A stretch of 38,696 bases of DNA. Source: an uncultured bacterium. GTDB taxonomy: Bacteria > Desulfobacterota > Binatia > UBA1149 > CAITLU01. A program made the translations under genes and the position numbers. Position 1 is the stretch's first letter, and each line of letters starts with the position of its first letter. The DNA is taken from contig CAITLU010000043.1 of the NCBI GenBank assembly GCA_903893315.1, forward strand, positions 1 through 38,696, written 5' to 3'. Under the pieces are notes generated by a model, which saw nothing but the letters and a program-made list of their open reading frames with translations, was not told where the DNA came from and did not search any database. Below, piece after piece: positions 7,494 through 16,464 of the stretch.

Positions 7494-9098
7494 GTGACGC
7501 AAGCCGACAGACCGCGCTGGTTCGTGCGCGGAGACATCGACGGGTTCTTCGGCCTGGCCGTCGACAACCTGGTCCAGCTCCTGGTGATTCTCGCGCTGTG
7601 CCGGGGCGTGCTCGGTTTCAGTGACGAATTACTGTTTGGCCGCATCCTTCCCGGAGCCGCGGTGTCGGTGCTGGTCGGCAACCTCTTCTATTCCTGGCAG
7701 GCCTATCGTCTGGCCGCACGGCAGGGGCGCAGCGACGTCGCCGCGCTGCCCTACGGCATCAACACCGTAAGCCTTTTCGCCTACGTATTCCTGGTGATGC
7801 TGCCGGCCAAGCTCGCCGCTGAAAGCGCCGGCGCAGCTGCCGATGAAGCGGCACGCGTTGCCTGGCGAGCGGGTCTTGCCGCGTGTCTCGGCAGCGGATT
7901 GATCGAGTGTGCCGGAGCTTTCGTCGCGCAGTGGGTCCGCCGTCAGACGCCGCGCGCGGCGCTGCTTTCCTCGCTCGCCGGCATCGCGGTGTCGTTCATC
8001 GCACTGGGCTTCTTCTTCAAGGCTTTCGCCGCGCCGGTAGTCGGTATCGTGACGCTCACCATCGTGCTGGCGAGCTACTTTGGTCGTGTGCGCTTCGTCG
8101 GCGGCATTCCGGGCGGTCTGATCGCCGTCGTCGTCGGTACTGCGCTGTGCCATGTCACCGGTGTGGCCGGCGCCGGCAACGAAGCCTGGGCCTCGGCGTA
8201 CGCCAACCTCGGCTTTCGTCTCCCGACACCGGTGCTCGGCGAGTTGTGGCGGGCCACCGACGCCGGCGATCTGGTGCGCTACCTGTCGATCATAGTGCCG
8301 ATGGGCGTGGTCAACGTGATCGGTTCGCTGCAGAACATCGAGAGCGCCGACGCCGCCGGAGACTGCTTCGAGACGCGCTCTTCGCTGCTGGCCAACGGCA
8401 TCGGCACACTGGCCGCCTGCGCGTTCGGTAGTTGTTTCCCCACCACCATCTACATCGGCCACCCGGGTTGGAAGGCGATGGGCGCACGCATCGGCTACTC
8501 GATTCTCGGAGGATCGTTCCTGACCGTCGTGTGTCTGACCGGCGCCGTCGGTCTGATCGCGCTGGCGATTCCGATCGAAGCCGGCATGGCCATCGTGTTG
8601 TGGATCGGCATCGTGATCGTCGCGCAGGCTTTTGAAACCACGCCGCGCCATCACGCGCCAGCGGTTGCGGTCGGCTTGCTTCCCGGCATCGCGGCCTGGG
8701 GAGCGCTGATGCTGAAGACCGGGATGCGCGCGGCCGGCGTCGGTTCTGCTTCGGGCCCGCCTTTCTCGCTGGACCTGGAGCGTGCGCTGTCGAATTTCGA
8801 CGTTGCCGGGCGCGGCGCGTTTGCGTTGGAGCAGGGCTTCATCTTCACGGCGATGATCCTGGCCGCGGTCACCGCCGAGATCATCGAACAGAGATTCGCG
8901 CGCGCCGCGGTCTGGTGTCTGGCAGGAGCCGCGCTGTCATGGGTCGGGCTGATGCACGCCTACTCGTGGACGCCCGGTGACACGGTGGTGGCTCTCGGCT
9001 GGGGCAGCGGCTCGCCGTGGGCAGCGGCGTATCTGTGCGCAGCCATAGTGCTGGTGTTGGTGCCGAAACTCGGAACGCCGGAGGCCGGCGGTCACTGA
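7494..9098 (+). CDS. NCS2-like (xanthine/uracil permease-related) membrane transporter
   Basis: A 534-residue polytopic inner-membrane protein with about 12-14 hydrophobic helices. It begins RPRWFVRGDIDGFFGLAVDN and contains the NCS2-like conserved stretches ALPYGINTVSLFAYVFLVML and GVVNVIGSLQNIESADAAGD. The latter includes the polar/acidic residues that in NCS2 carriers line the substrate site. Known relatives are H+- or Na+-coupled carriers of nucleobases such as xanthine, uracil, adenine/guanine or hypoxanthine. This subgroup is more distant, so the substrate is not assigned. GTG 7494 is preferred over the ATG at 7479, because GGAGG (7481-7485) is well spaced for the GTG and would otherwise lie in the coding sequence. 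No purine or pyrimidine genes flank it. Confidence 0.8.
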   Translation: MTQADRPRWFVRGDIDGFFGLAVDNLVQLLVILALCRGVLGFSDELLFGRILPGAAVSVLVGNLFYSWQAYRLAARQGRSDVAALPYGINTVSLFAYVFLVMLPAKLAAESAGAAADEAARVAWRAGLAACLGSGLIECAGAFVAQWVRRQTPRAALLSSLAGIAVSFIALGFFFKAFAAPVVGIVTLTIVLASYFGRVRFVGGIPGGLIAVVVGTALCHVTGVAGAGNEAWASAYANLGFRLPTPVLGELWRATDAGDLVRYLSIIVPMGVVNVIGSLQNIESADAAGDCFETRSSLLANGIGTLAACAFGSCFPTTIYIGHPGWKAMGARIGYSILGGSFLTVVCLTGAVGLIALAIPIEAGMAIVLWIGIVIVAQAFETTPRHHAPAVAVGLLPGIAAWGALMLKTGMRAAGVGSASGPPFSLDLERALSNFDVAGRGAFALEQGFIFTAMILAAVTAEIIEQRFARAAVWCLAGAALSWVGLMHAYSWTPGDTVVALGWGSGSPWAAAYLCAAIVLVLVPKLGTPEAGGH

Positions 9099-9236
9099 AG
9101 CCGCGCCTTTTGCATCGGGTAACTCACGGCCACGGCAACCAGCCAAATTACCATGAGGCTCGGCGAAGCGCGGCTGAAACTCCGGCGAAAGCCTCGGCGG
9201 CGTGTTCGATGTTTACGATTGCACGCCGCGTAGACG
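9099..9236. other. Convergent intergenic gap without a clear terminator
   Basis: This 138-bp gap lies between the converging permease (+) and beta-barrel (-) genes. I see no U-tract hairpin on either strand and no credible small gene. Confidence 0.4.
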
Positions 9237-10055
9237 TCAGCTGGTCTGCTTGCCCGGCGCAGTGCCGAGAAGACTCTCCAGTTCGATGTTGAACTTCACG
9301 ATGATGTCGTCAGAACCGGGAGTGAGTCCGAACCCGGGGCCGAAGCTGTATTCGAGACCGCCGGGCAAATCGCCATGCAGCACGGTGAACAGGTAGTGCT
9401 GCTGCTCCCGCCTCGGCTCGGCGTCGTTCATGAGTCCGACGGCGCCGTAGAACTCTATGCCGGGTGATAACACGGGCAGTGCCTCGTAGTAGACTCCGGT
9501 CGCATAGCCGAATTCGACAGCCGTATCCGTGCCCGGGCCGGCCAGGACCTTTTCGAACTTCGGGTTGGCGATGAACGAGAAGCGACCGACGTTTTTCTGG
9601 AAAATCGGTCGAAACTCCAGGTCGAGTTGCTGATCGTCGAATCTGGGCGTCTCGTTCCACTCAAGCTCGAGGTACCACCCGACGTCGACGGGAAGCTGTC
9701 CATGTTCGAAGAGGCTTCCGCGCAGACGGTACTTGGATCCCGCGTACTGAAAAGAGCCGTCTTCGGGAAGCGCGAGATTGAGGTAGACGGCCGCTTCGAT
9801 CTTGTCGGTAAGGCCGTAGGTAACTTCGACTGCGGTGCGGTAGATCGTGCCGCTTGGCAGAGTTCCTGACGCGGTGCCGTCATAGCCAGCGTCCGGCCCT
9901 TTGGCGACGACGCTGTTCAGCGATTCGAGTCCGAGAACGCCTTTCCCAGCCGTCCGGACCGAGTAGACATCGAACTCCCAGGGATCCAGCTGAGCGAGCG
10001 CCGGGCGCGCGGTGCAGCACAGCGCGAAGGCGAGCAGAAGACGCGTGAGCTTCAT
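9237..10055 (-). CDS. Probable outer-membrane beta-barrel protein
   Basis: A 272-residue secreted protein. The signal peptide MKLTRLLLAFALCCTARPALA is followed by QLDPWEFDVY. The mature sequence alternates short amphipathic strands and turns (YRTAVEVTYGLTDKIEAAVYLNLAL, RFSFIANPKFEKVL, VEFGYATGVYYEALP, GLEYSFGPGFGLT) rich in Tyr, Phe and Gly, typical of a porin-like or transporter-like outer-membrane barrel. Aromatic residues are frequent at strand ends. The last residues (...LLGTAPGKQTS) do not show the classic terminal Phe of BAM substrates, though IVKFNIELESLLG may be the last strand. The ATG at 10055 is preceded by AAGGAA with good spacing. It follows the hybrid kinase on the same strand by 98 nt and may be co-transcribed with it. 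The ligand is unknown. Confidence 0.72.
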   Translation of the reverse strand: MKLTRLLLAFALCCTARPALAQLDPWEFDVYSVRTAGKGVLGLESLNSVVAKGPDAGYDGTASGTLPSGTIYRTAVEVTYGLTDKIEAAVYLNLALPEDGSFQYAGSKYRLRGSLFEHGQLPVDVGWYLELEWNETPRFDDQQLDLEFRPIFQKNVGRFSFIANPKFEKVLAGPGTDTAVEFGYATGVYYEALPVLSPGIEFYGAVGLMNDAEPRREQQHYLFTVLHGDLPGGLEYSFGPGFGLTPGSDDIIVKFNIELESLLGTAPGKQTS

Positions 10056-10153
10056 GTTCCTTCCATTTTTATTGCGGGAGGGGCGAGTTGGCGGGTTCGC
10101 CGAGCGTGCTTTCAAAGTCGGCTACGGTGCGCGGCAAGTCTCATCACCGCTTT

Positions 10154-12697
10154 TCAGCCTTCTGCTGTTTCCGTAAGCACCTCGCGCAGTTTTGCGGCGA
10201 GCTCTGCTTTTGAGAAGGGCTTCTGGATGAAGTGCGCGGCTTCGTCGGAATCGTGGTTATCGGAAATCGCGTCGGCTGTGTACCCGGACATGAACATGCA
10301 CTTCGTCCCCGGCCGCGATTCCAGCAGCCGCCGAGCCAACTCGGGGCCGTGCATTCCCGGCATGACCACGTCGGTAAGCAGCAGGTGGATCTCGCCTTTG
10401 TGCTGCGCGGCCAGGCGCAGTGCCTCGTCCGGACCCTCGGCGGCCAGCACGGTGTGCCCCAGCTTCTCCAGGAGGCGTCGGGCTAAACGAAGCAACGCCG
10501 GTTCGTCCTCGACCAGCAGTACGGTTTCTGTTCCGCCAGGTGTCGCGGAGTCCTCCGTTCCTGTGGGCTTTGCCTCTGGCATCGTCGCGTGCCGCGGCAG
10601 GTATATCCTGAAGGTCGTCCCCTGCCCCGGTTCGCTGGACACGTCGACGAAGCCGCCGTTCTGCGCGACGATGCCGTACACGGTAGCCAGGCCGAGCCCG
10701 GTTCCAAGGCCCTGTTCCTTGGTCGTGAAGAACGGCTCGAAAATATGAGCCTGGGTCTCGCGGTTCATGCCGCAGCCGGTGTCGCTGACCGACAACATCA
10801 CGTACTCGCCAGGCACAGTATCGACTCGAAACAGGAGGGGGTCAGCGCCGACCTGCTCGTTGCTGGTCTTGGCGGTGATCCGGCCGACCCCCAAGATGGC
10901 ATCGCGGGCATTGACTGCCAGATTGGCCAGGATCTGATCGATTTGAGATGGATCAATATTGACCGGCCAGAGGTCGGCGGCGGGATTCCAGAGCAGTTCG
11001 ATGTCCTCGCCGATCATACGTTGGAGCATCTTGAGCATCTCGGCCACGGTCTCGTTGATATTCATGACTCTCGGGTTGACCGTCTGTTTGCGGGCAAAGG
11101 CGAGCAACTGTCGGGTTAGATCGGCCGAGTGCTGAGCGGCCGTCTTGATTTCGTTCAGATCGGCTGTGCGCGGGTCATCCGGCGCGGTGTCGGCCAGCAT
11201 CAGTTCGGTGGTGCCGAGGATCGCTTGCAGCATGTTGTTGAAATCGTGCGCTATGCCGCCCGCCAGCCGACCCACGGCATCCATCTTCTGTAATTCCAAG
11301 AGCCCCGATTGCAGTTTCTCGCGTTCGAGTTCGGCGCGCCTGCGCAAAGATATGTCGACGGAGGATCCGCATGTGGCGTACACCTTCCCTGTAGCATCAA
11401 GCAGGGGATACTTGACGGACCAGAAGGTGCGGGGCCCCTCTGCGGCCTCAACCGTTTCTTCGAACTGGATGGTGGTCTTGAGTTCCATTACCTCAAGGTC
11501 ATTGGCCCGGTGCTGGTCGGCGATAGTTTGGGGGAGGAAGTCGTGACTCGTTTTTCCGATCAGTTTCTCGGGCGACGACTGACCAAACAACGCTGCCAGG
11601 GGCTGGGAGGCCAGAATGAACCGGCCATCGGTATCTTTGGCGTAGGTCAGGCTTTGAGATTGATCGATCACCAACTGTAAGAGCCGGTCACTGCTCTGTG
11701 CGCGGGTCTCCGCCTGGGTCCGATGAATAAACTCCTCTTCGAGTCGCAGTGCGCGGTCCGCCACGCGATCCTCCAACTCACGATTGAGTTTCACGAGGTT
11801 CTTGCGGGCCGCGCCGGTTTCGGCAAGCGCACCGCTAAGCGTCAGTATCGGTATCGTTATCAGGCCCATGAACAACTGGAGGTGGATCAGACCTTGGCGG
11901 GTATCCCCGCCCGCAAATGGGCCATTGCCAAGGGCCGTCATCGTGACGACGAGAGCCGCCGCCGCAAAGACTGCGAGAAAAACGACTCGCCGGTCGAAGC
12001 GGAAGACGGCCCACAGGAGCATCGGAAGAATGACCAGCCCCGGCACTGCGGGAAACAGCCACAGAGTGGCCAGGCTGACCATGGGCAGCGCCAACGCGAA
12101 CACCAACTCCTCACGTCCGAAGCGGCAGCCACGCCACCCGGCGCTCCACGCCAGCAACGGCGGCGTGATGATGAGTACGCCGATCGCGTCGCCAGTTGCC
12201 CAGGTTGCCAGAGAGAAAACATATTTGGGCCATGGCACAAAACCCGCCAGACCCAAGGCGGTGACTCCGAACAGGGCGCTCACGGCCGATCCCAGGATGG
12301 CGCCAAAGACGACTAACCTCATCACGTCTTCCGCGCGGTCGAGAGGATTTCGCCCTTCGGTCGTTCTGGTGATCAGATACGCGGCGGCAACGGCGCCGAG
12401 CGTATCGCCGATCCCGTTAGCCGTCCCGGCCGCCAGACATCTGAGAACCGAGCCGACTGACTCATAGCTTAAGTAGGCCGGGGCGTTGCCGGCGAACGCA
12501 CCGAGGAAGATGCCCGGCCAGATCCGAGGGCCACGAATCATCACCGCCGCCAGGACAAGTCCCGACGGAATCCACACGGCAGTGATGTTGCCCGGCATAA
12601 TCCCCAGTAACAGTCCCAGTTTCGCCGTGACGAAGTAGAGGAGGGTGAGCAGGCAGATCTCCGCTGCATTCCCGCTCCGCGTGGAAGAAGATCTCAT
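10154..12697 (-). CDS. Hybrid sensor histidine kinase: MASE1-PAS-HisKA-HATPase-REC
   Basis: An 847-residue membrane sensor. Residues about 15-300 form an 8-helix MASE1-type integral sensor domain ([34 protein letters not shown]). A coiled segment (about 315-335) leads into a PAS domain (about 340-460, [20 protein letters not shown]). The dimerisation/phosphoacceptor box [16 protein letters not shown] places the autophosphorylated histidine at 484. The ATPase domain has the N box ([13 protein letters not shown]), G1 (VSDTGCGM) and G2 ([14 protein letters not shown]). The C-terminal receiver (about 725-845) has the acidic pair in VEDEPA, phosphoacceptor Asp776 ([10 protein letters not shown]) and the conserved Lys in FIQKPF. 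The signal is unknown, and no separate response regulator or output-domain gene lies nearby, so the pathway partner is elsewhere or the receiver acts as a phosphate sink. The downstream barrel gene is a possible functional neighbour. Confidence 0.92.
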   Translation of the reverse strand: MRSSSTRSGNAAEICLLTLLYFVTAKLGLLLGIMPGNITAVWIPSGLVLAAVMIRGPRIWPGIFLGAFAGNAPAYLSYESVGSVLRCLAAGTANGIGDTLGAVAAAYLITRTTEGRNPLDRAEDVMRLVVFGAILGSAVSALFGVTALGLAGFVPWPKYVFSLATWATGDAIGVLIITPPLLAWSAGWRGCRFGREELVFALALPMVSLATLWLFPAVPGLVILPMLLWAVFRFDRRVVFLAVFAAAALVVTMTALGNGPFAGGDTRQGLIHLQLFMGLITIPILTLSGALAETGAARKNLVKLNRELEDRVADRALRLEEEFIHRTQAETRAQSSDRLLQLVIDQSQSLTYAKDTDGRFILASQPLAALFGQSSPEKLIGKTSHDFLPQTIADQHRANDLEVMELKTTIQFEETVEAAEGPRTFWSVKYPLLDATGKVYATCGSSVDISLRRRAELEREKLQSGLLELQKMDAVGRLAGGIAHDFNNMLQAILGTTELMLADTAPDDPRTADLNEIKTAAQHSADLTRQLLAFARKQTVNPRVMNINETVAEMLKMLQRMIGEDIELLWNPAADLWPVNIDPSQIDQILANLAVNARDAILGVGRITAKTSNEQVGADPLLFRVDTVPGEYVMLSVSDTGCGMNRETQAHIFEPFFTTKEQGLGTGLGLATVYGIVAQNGGFVDVSSEPGQGTTFRIYLPRHATMPEAKPTGTEDSATPGGTETVLLVEDEPALLRLARRLLEKLGHTVLAAEGPDEALRLAAQHKGEIHLLLTDVVMPGMHGPELARRLLESRPGTKCMFMSGYTADAISDNHDSDEAAHFIQKPFSKAELAAKLREVLTETAEG

Positions 12698-13125
12698 CCT
12701 TCCCTCACGTGGTAGTCGAGCGCCGTGCCTCGCTCCGCTGGAACAGTTTTTCGAGCAACCAAGTCCTCCCAGGAGTGAATCGAGGTCGAATATAGAGGCA
12801 CTCCAAGTTCAGAGCTATGGGGCAAAGGAGAAAACGCGCGTCGTCCGAGAAATGTACGCAAGGCAAGATGCGGTCACGAAGCGGGGCCGTGATTATCGTC
12901 GCATGCAGAGTAGAGTTGCGCGTCACGATGAAGCGGGGTTGTATCGGACGCGGCCGGCGCAGGATCGGATGCCGGGCGCCGCTCGCGGTCATCGAACCTC
13001 GAGCGTGGTAGCCGACACACCCATGTGCGCGAAGTCTTGCCAGCGGCCGGAGAGTCATCTCGGCTCCGCAACGTCGCTACGTTTTTTCGCTCGACGATCC
13101 TTGCGCAGTCAGTCAGCCGCGACAC
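12698..13125. other. 428-bp intergenic region with an imperfect direct repeat
   Basis: It lies upstream of the hybrid kinase (-) and downstream of... no transcript other than possible + readthrough, since mutS2 (-) starts beyond it; it follows the end of mutS2. No convincing gene is present: the open frames are short, Arg/Ser-rich and lack ribosome binding sites. An imperfect direct repeat is visible, GTCACGAAGCGGGG (12873-12886) and GTCACGATGAAGCGGGG (12922-12938). A small AACGT/ACGTT hairpin (about 13072-13085) runs into TTTT on the + strand. The kinase promoter should lie here, but I cannot pick it with confidence. Confidence 0.4.
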
Positions 13126-15597
13126 TCAGCCGCGAAGTTTCGCGACGCTGAAGGCATCGCCTCCCTGCTCGTCCGATGCCGGGGCCGACCTGCTGACGTA
13201 GCGGGACTCTGCCAGCGCTCTGCGGATAGCAGTGCGCATCGCGCCGGTGCCGTGGCCGTGCAGAACGAATACCACGTCGCGGCTCGCGATCATCGACTCG
13301 TCGAGGAATGCTTCGAGCATGGCCAGACCTTCTTCGACACGCACACCGCGCAGATCCAGAGTGTTGGCCGGGACGCGCAGCGCGTCCTCCAGTGACGAGG
13401 CAGCCGCTCGCTCGGGCGAGTGCGCGACGGCCGCATCGCCGCGGCCGAATGCGCCGCCGGCCAGGCGCGCCGCGCCGCGACTCTCCGATTGCTGACCGCG
13501 CAGCCACGATTCTCGCGTCTTCGTCTCCGCGCCGGCGGCGCCAGAGACTACCGCGACTTCGTCGGGCCGGGCGCGCACTGTCATCGAGCCTGCGCGCACT
13601 TCGATCTCGCCGCTTCGCAGGGCCACGACTTCACCGACCGTCCCGAGCCCCGACACTCGCACGCGATCGCCGATCTGCGGCGCACGTTGCAGCACGGGTT
13701 CGGGAGGCGGCAACGAGGCGGCAACAACGCGTGCCTCGTCGATCACAGCGCGCGCCCTCGCTGCGTGCTCACGGCTCGGAGCGGCTTGCAGTTCGGTGAG
13801 GATGCGGCGCACTTCCTGTTCGGCGGCGCGCAAGCGATCGGTGAACTTCCTGGCTTGCTGCTGCTCGAGTTCGCGTGCGCGGCCTTTGATTTTCTGTTCG
13901 CGTTCGGAGAGCGTCACTTCGCGTCCGGCCAGCGCTTCTTCGCGTGCCGAGAGCGCGGCCGCGGCTTCGCCGGTGCGTCGCGCAGACTCCTGCACGGCTT
14001 CGCGCTCCGATTCGAGAGCCGCCAGTGCGTCGTGCAACTCGCGCTCGCCCTGGTCCATCAATTCCCGCGCACGCTCCACCAGCGCGGAGTCGATGCCGAC
14101 GCGCAGCGCCGCCGCCAGCGCGTGGCTCTCGCCGGCGGTGCCGGGCACCACGCGGTAGGTAGGCTTGCCGCCCCGGTACTCGAGCGCCGAAACTTCGACG
14201 CGGGAGTCGTGCGCACTCATCGCCTTTACCTGGCTGTAGTGGGTCGTTACGACCACACGCGCGCCGACGTCGGCCAGCCGCTCGATCACTGCGCGAGCCA
14301 GCGCGCCGCCCTGGGCCGGATCAGTGCCGGCGGCGATCTCGTCGAGCAGCAGCAGCGCTGCGGGGCCGGCGCGCCGGAGCATCGAACGCAGCGTGGTCAG
14401 ATGTGCGGAGAAGCTCGACAAGCCTTCGTGCAGGGTCTGCATGTCGCCGATGTCGGCCAGCACTTCGTCGAACACGTCGACGCGAGAGCCTGGTGAAGCC
14501 GGCACGAAGCAACCGGCGCGCACCAGCAGCGCGCACAGTCCGATGGTCTTCATCGCCACCGTCTTGCCGCCGGCGTTCGGCCCGGTCAGCACCAGCACCG
14601 GCCTGGCCGCATCGAGCGACAGATCGTTCGCGACCACGTCTTCCTGGGTCAGGGCCAGTAGAGGATGGCGCGCGCCGCGAAGAGCGACGACGGCGTCGGT
14701 GCCGACGAGCGGGCGGCTGGCGTCGAGTCGCGACGCGAAGTCGGCGCGCGCACACGCAAGATCAAGTTCGGCGGCCGCGCTCAGCGCGCCATGCAGCGTG
14801 TCGGTGTGACGACCGAGCGACGATGACAGCTCTGCACGGATGCGGCGTTCTTCGTCGCGCAGTTCGGCCTCGGCGATGCGCTTGTCGTTGCCGAGCGGTA
14901 TCAGCTGCATCGGTTCCACGAACACGGTCTGCCCCGACCTCGATACGTCGTGCACGATGCCGAGCCCGAGTCCCTTGGCCTGTACCTTGATCGGCAACAC
15001 GAAACGGTCGTCGCGGATCGTGATGTAGCGATCCTGCAGCAGGTCGGTGAGTTCGGGCGAATCGAGCAGGCCTTCGAGCACCGAGCGCACGCGTCGTTCC
15101 AGGGTCGCGATGCGTTCCCTGAGCTGTCCGAGCACGGGGTAGGTTCTTTCGGAGAGCTCGCCGCGTTCGTCGAGCGCAGAGTCGAACGCCGCGCAGAGTC
15201 CGCGGTCGAGGTCGATTGCGGCGCCCAGGCGCGCCAGTGTCGGCGCCGATGACTGGTTGCGTGTCAGGAAGCGGTGAATCTCCACCAGTGCGCCGAGCGT
15301 CGAGCGCGCCGCGCGAAGTTCGGTGAGATCGAGCACGTCGCGGCGTCCCGCGCGTTCGAGCGCTTCGGCGATCTCTTCGACGCCGCCGAGCGGTGGGGCG
15401 CCGACGCGGCTTTGGATCAGAGCCAAAACTTCGTCGATCGCGTCGTACGCTTCGGTGATGGCAGCCGGGCCGGGAAGCAGCGCCACGTTTTCGGCGAGGC
15501 GGCGTCCGGCTGCGGTGCGCGCGTGGCTCGCAAGCTCGGTGGTGATGAAGGGCCAGTCGAGGGTTTCGAGCGTGCGTGCGAACAATTCCACCGCCAC
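13126..15597 (-). CDS. mutS2: MutS2 family ATPase/endonuclease with C-terminal Smr domain
   Basis: An 823-residue MutS2. The N-terminal core and clamp helices are followed by the ABC-type ATPase. Walker A GPNAGGKT is at 339-346, the signature region is EGLSSFSAHLTTL, Walker B is LLLLDEIAAGTDP, and the H-loop is VVTTHYSQVKAM. A long coiled coil (about residues 500-600, rich in Glu/Arg/Ala) precedes a KOW-like segment (IGDRVRVSGLGTVGEVVAL). The Smr nuclease domain at the end has LDLRG (747-751) and HGHGTG (780-785). MutS2 proteins act on branched DNA, suppressing recombination in some bacteria, and on stalled or collided ribosomes in others. A Gly/Ala/Arg-rich linker of about 50 residues sits before Smr. 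The start is GTG 15597; GTG 15591 is an equal alternative. It is transcribed away from the cyclotransferase gene. Confidence 0.95.
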   Translation of the reverse strand: MAVELFARTLETLDWPFITTELASHARTAAGRRLAENVALLPGPAAITEAYDAIDEVLALIQSRVGAPPLGGVEEIAEALERAGRRDVLDLTELRAARSTLGALVEIHRFLTRNQSSAPTLARLGAAIDLDRGLCAAFDSALDERGELSERTYPVLGQLRERIATLERRVRSVLEGLLDSPELTDLLQDRYITIRDDRFVLPIKVQAKGLGLGIVHDVSRSGQTVFVEPMQLIPLGNDKRIAEAELRDEERRIRAELSSSLGRHTDTLHGALSAAAELDLACARADFASRLDASRPLVGTDAVVALRGARHPLLALTQEDVVANDLSLDAARPVLVLTGPNAGGKTVAMKTIGLCALLVRAGCFVPASPGSRVDVFDEVLADIGDMQTLHEGLSSFSAHLTTLRSMLRRAGPAALLLLDEIAAGTDPAQGGALARAVIERLADVGARVVVTTHYSQVKAMSAHDSRVEVSALEYRGGKPTYRVVPGTAGESHALAAALRVGIDSALVERARELMDQGERELHDALAALESEREAVQESARRTGEAAAALSAREEALAGREVTLSEREQKIKGRARELEQQQARKFTDRLRAAEQEVRRILTELQAAPSREHAARARAVIDEARVVAASLPPPEPVLQRAPQIGDRVRVSGLGTVGEVVALRSGEIEVRAGSMTVRARPDEVAVVSGAAGAETKTRESWLRGQQSESRGAARLAGGAFGRGDAAVAHSPERAAASSLEDALRVPANTLDLRGVRVEEGLAMLEAFLDESMIASRDVVFVLHGHGTGAMRTAIRRALAESRYVSRSAPASDEQGGDAFSVAKLRG

Positions 15598-15612
15598 CCC
15601 GTAGGGCGCGCC

Positions 15613-15631
15613 GCCGGTTCGGTCAACCGGC
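15613..15631. promoter_or_regulatory. Short inverted repeat near the mutS2 start
   Basis: A 7-bp inverted repeat GCCGGTT (15613-15619) / AACCGGC (15625-15631) with a 5-bp spacer lies 16 bp upstream of the mutS2 start codon. It could be an operator or a 5'-UTR hairpin. Only the symmetry is seen; in GC-rich DNA such repeats also arise by chance. Confidence 0.25.
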
Positions 15632-15712
15632 CGACCGCGTCGGCGCGCGAAGCGCAGGAGCCGCGAGCTCGGCGCGCCTGAAACCCGGCAGTGTGCGGGG
15701 ATCTGGAGTCAG

Positions 15713-15749
15713 GTACTCGCGTCGTGCATTTCCCGCACGACGCGAGTGC
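15713..15749. repeat. Long perfect inverted repeat in the divergent mutS2/cyclotransferase gap
   Basis: ACTCGCGTCGTGC (15715-15727) and GCACGACGCGAGT (15735-15747) are perfectly complementary over 13 bp with a 7-nt spacer ATTTCCC. One G-T and one further G-C pair extend the stem to 15. It sits midway between the divergent starts (15597 and 15856). There is no T-run on either side, so it is not a standard terminator. A protein-binding palindrome, a dispersed REP-like element or a structured transcript are possible. Confidence 0.55.
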
Positions 15750-15855
15750 GCCTGCGTATCCGGTGGCAAGGCGCCGGTTTCGGCGCTAAGAGACGCGGCT
15801 CGGGGCCGCTTGTCCGCGAAGCTGGTTCCGAAATTACACGTCGGGTCAGGCACTC

Positions 15856-16464
15856 ATGTCCGTACTTGTCTTTGCCTACGGCTCCAATCTTTGTCTGGAA
15901 CGGCTTCGGGCGCGCACGCCGAGTGCACGGGTGGTGGCTACCGGCTTTCTGCGCGGCCACGCGCTGCGTTGGCACAAGCGCAGCCGCGACGGTTCGGGTA
16001 AGTGCGACGCGTTCGTGAGCGGCGATGCGACCGATCTGGTGTGGGGAGCGGTCTACGAACTGAGCGCTGCGGACAAGCCGGTGCTGGATCATTTCGAGGG
16101 AGTCGGCGACGACTACTTTGAACGCGAAGTCGTGATCGAGACCTCCGGCGCACGGATTGCCGGTGCGGTGGCCTATCTGGCCAATCCGCGTTGGATCGAC
16201 GCCGAGGCCAGACCCTATAGCTGGTACAAGGAGTTCGTCGTTCGCGGCGCCGCGCAGCACCGCCTGCCTCGGGATTATCGCTCGGTGCTGGAGGCTGTCG
16301 ACGTGATCGAGGATCCCGATCGCTCGCGCCATCAGCGCGAGGCGGCGGTGCTGGCAAGCGTATCTCCCGGCAGCGCAACTGCGACCGGCTCGTGCGGCGA
16401 GCGGCCAGGTCCGGTGGGCTTCAGCGAATTGCCGGGGCCTCGCCCGCCAGGAACTGGTCGATGA
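15856..16464 (+). CDS. Gamma-glutamylcyclotransferase-like protein
   Basis: A 202-residue protein of the GGCT/AIG2-like fold. The substrate-binding signature YGSN lies at residues 8-11 (VFAYGSNLCLERL). The catalytic general-base glutamate is Glu81, in LDHFEGVGDDYFERE. Family enzymes convert gamma-glutamyl-amino acids or related compounds to 5-oxoproline plus the free amine, in the cytoplasm; the precise substrate is unknown. The conserved domain ends near residue 165. The last 35 or so residues (SPGSATATGSCGERPGP...) are low-complexity and read through the 3' end of the opposing cofC gene, so this tail is probably a recent C-terminal extension. The stop lies 44 bp inside the convergent neighbour. 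The start is ATG 15856 with a weak AGG upstream. Confidence 0.85.
   Translation: MSVLVFAYGSNLCLERLRARTPSARVVATGFLRGHALRWHKRSRDGSGKCDAFVSGDATDLVWGAVYELSAADKPVLDHFEGVGDDYFEREVVIETSGARIAGAVAYLANPRWIDAEARPYSWYKEFVVRGAAQHRLPRDYRSVLEAVDVIEDPDRSRHQREAAVLASVSPGSATATGSCGERPGPVGFSELPGPRPPGTGR

Noticed and set aside
9099-9236. GAGGCT ... AGCCTC repeat as a terminator after the permease
   Set aside because: The loop is about 27 nt and there is no T-run on either strand.
12705-13058. Small minus-strand gene (117 codons) upstream of the kinase
   Set aside because: Arg/Pro-rich, no ribosome binding site and no similarity to any family I know.
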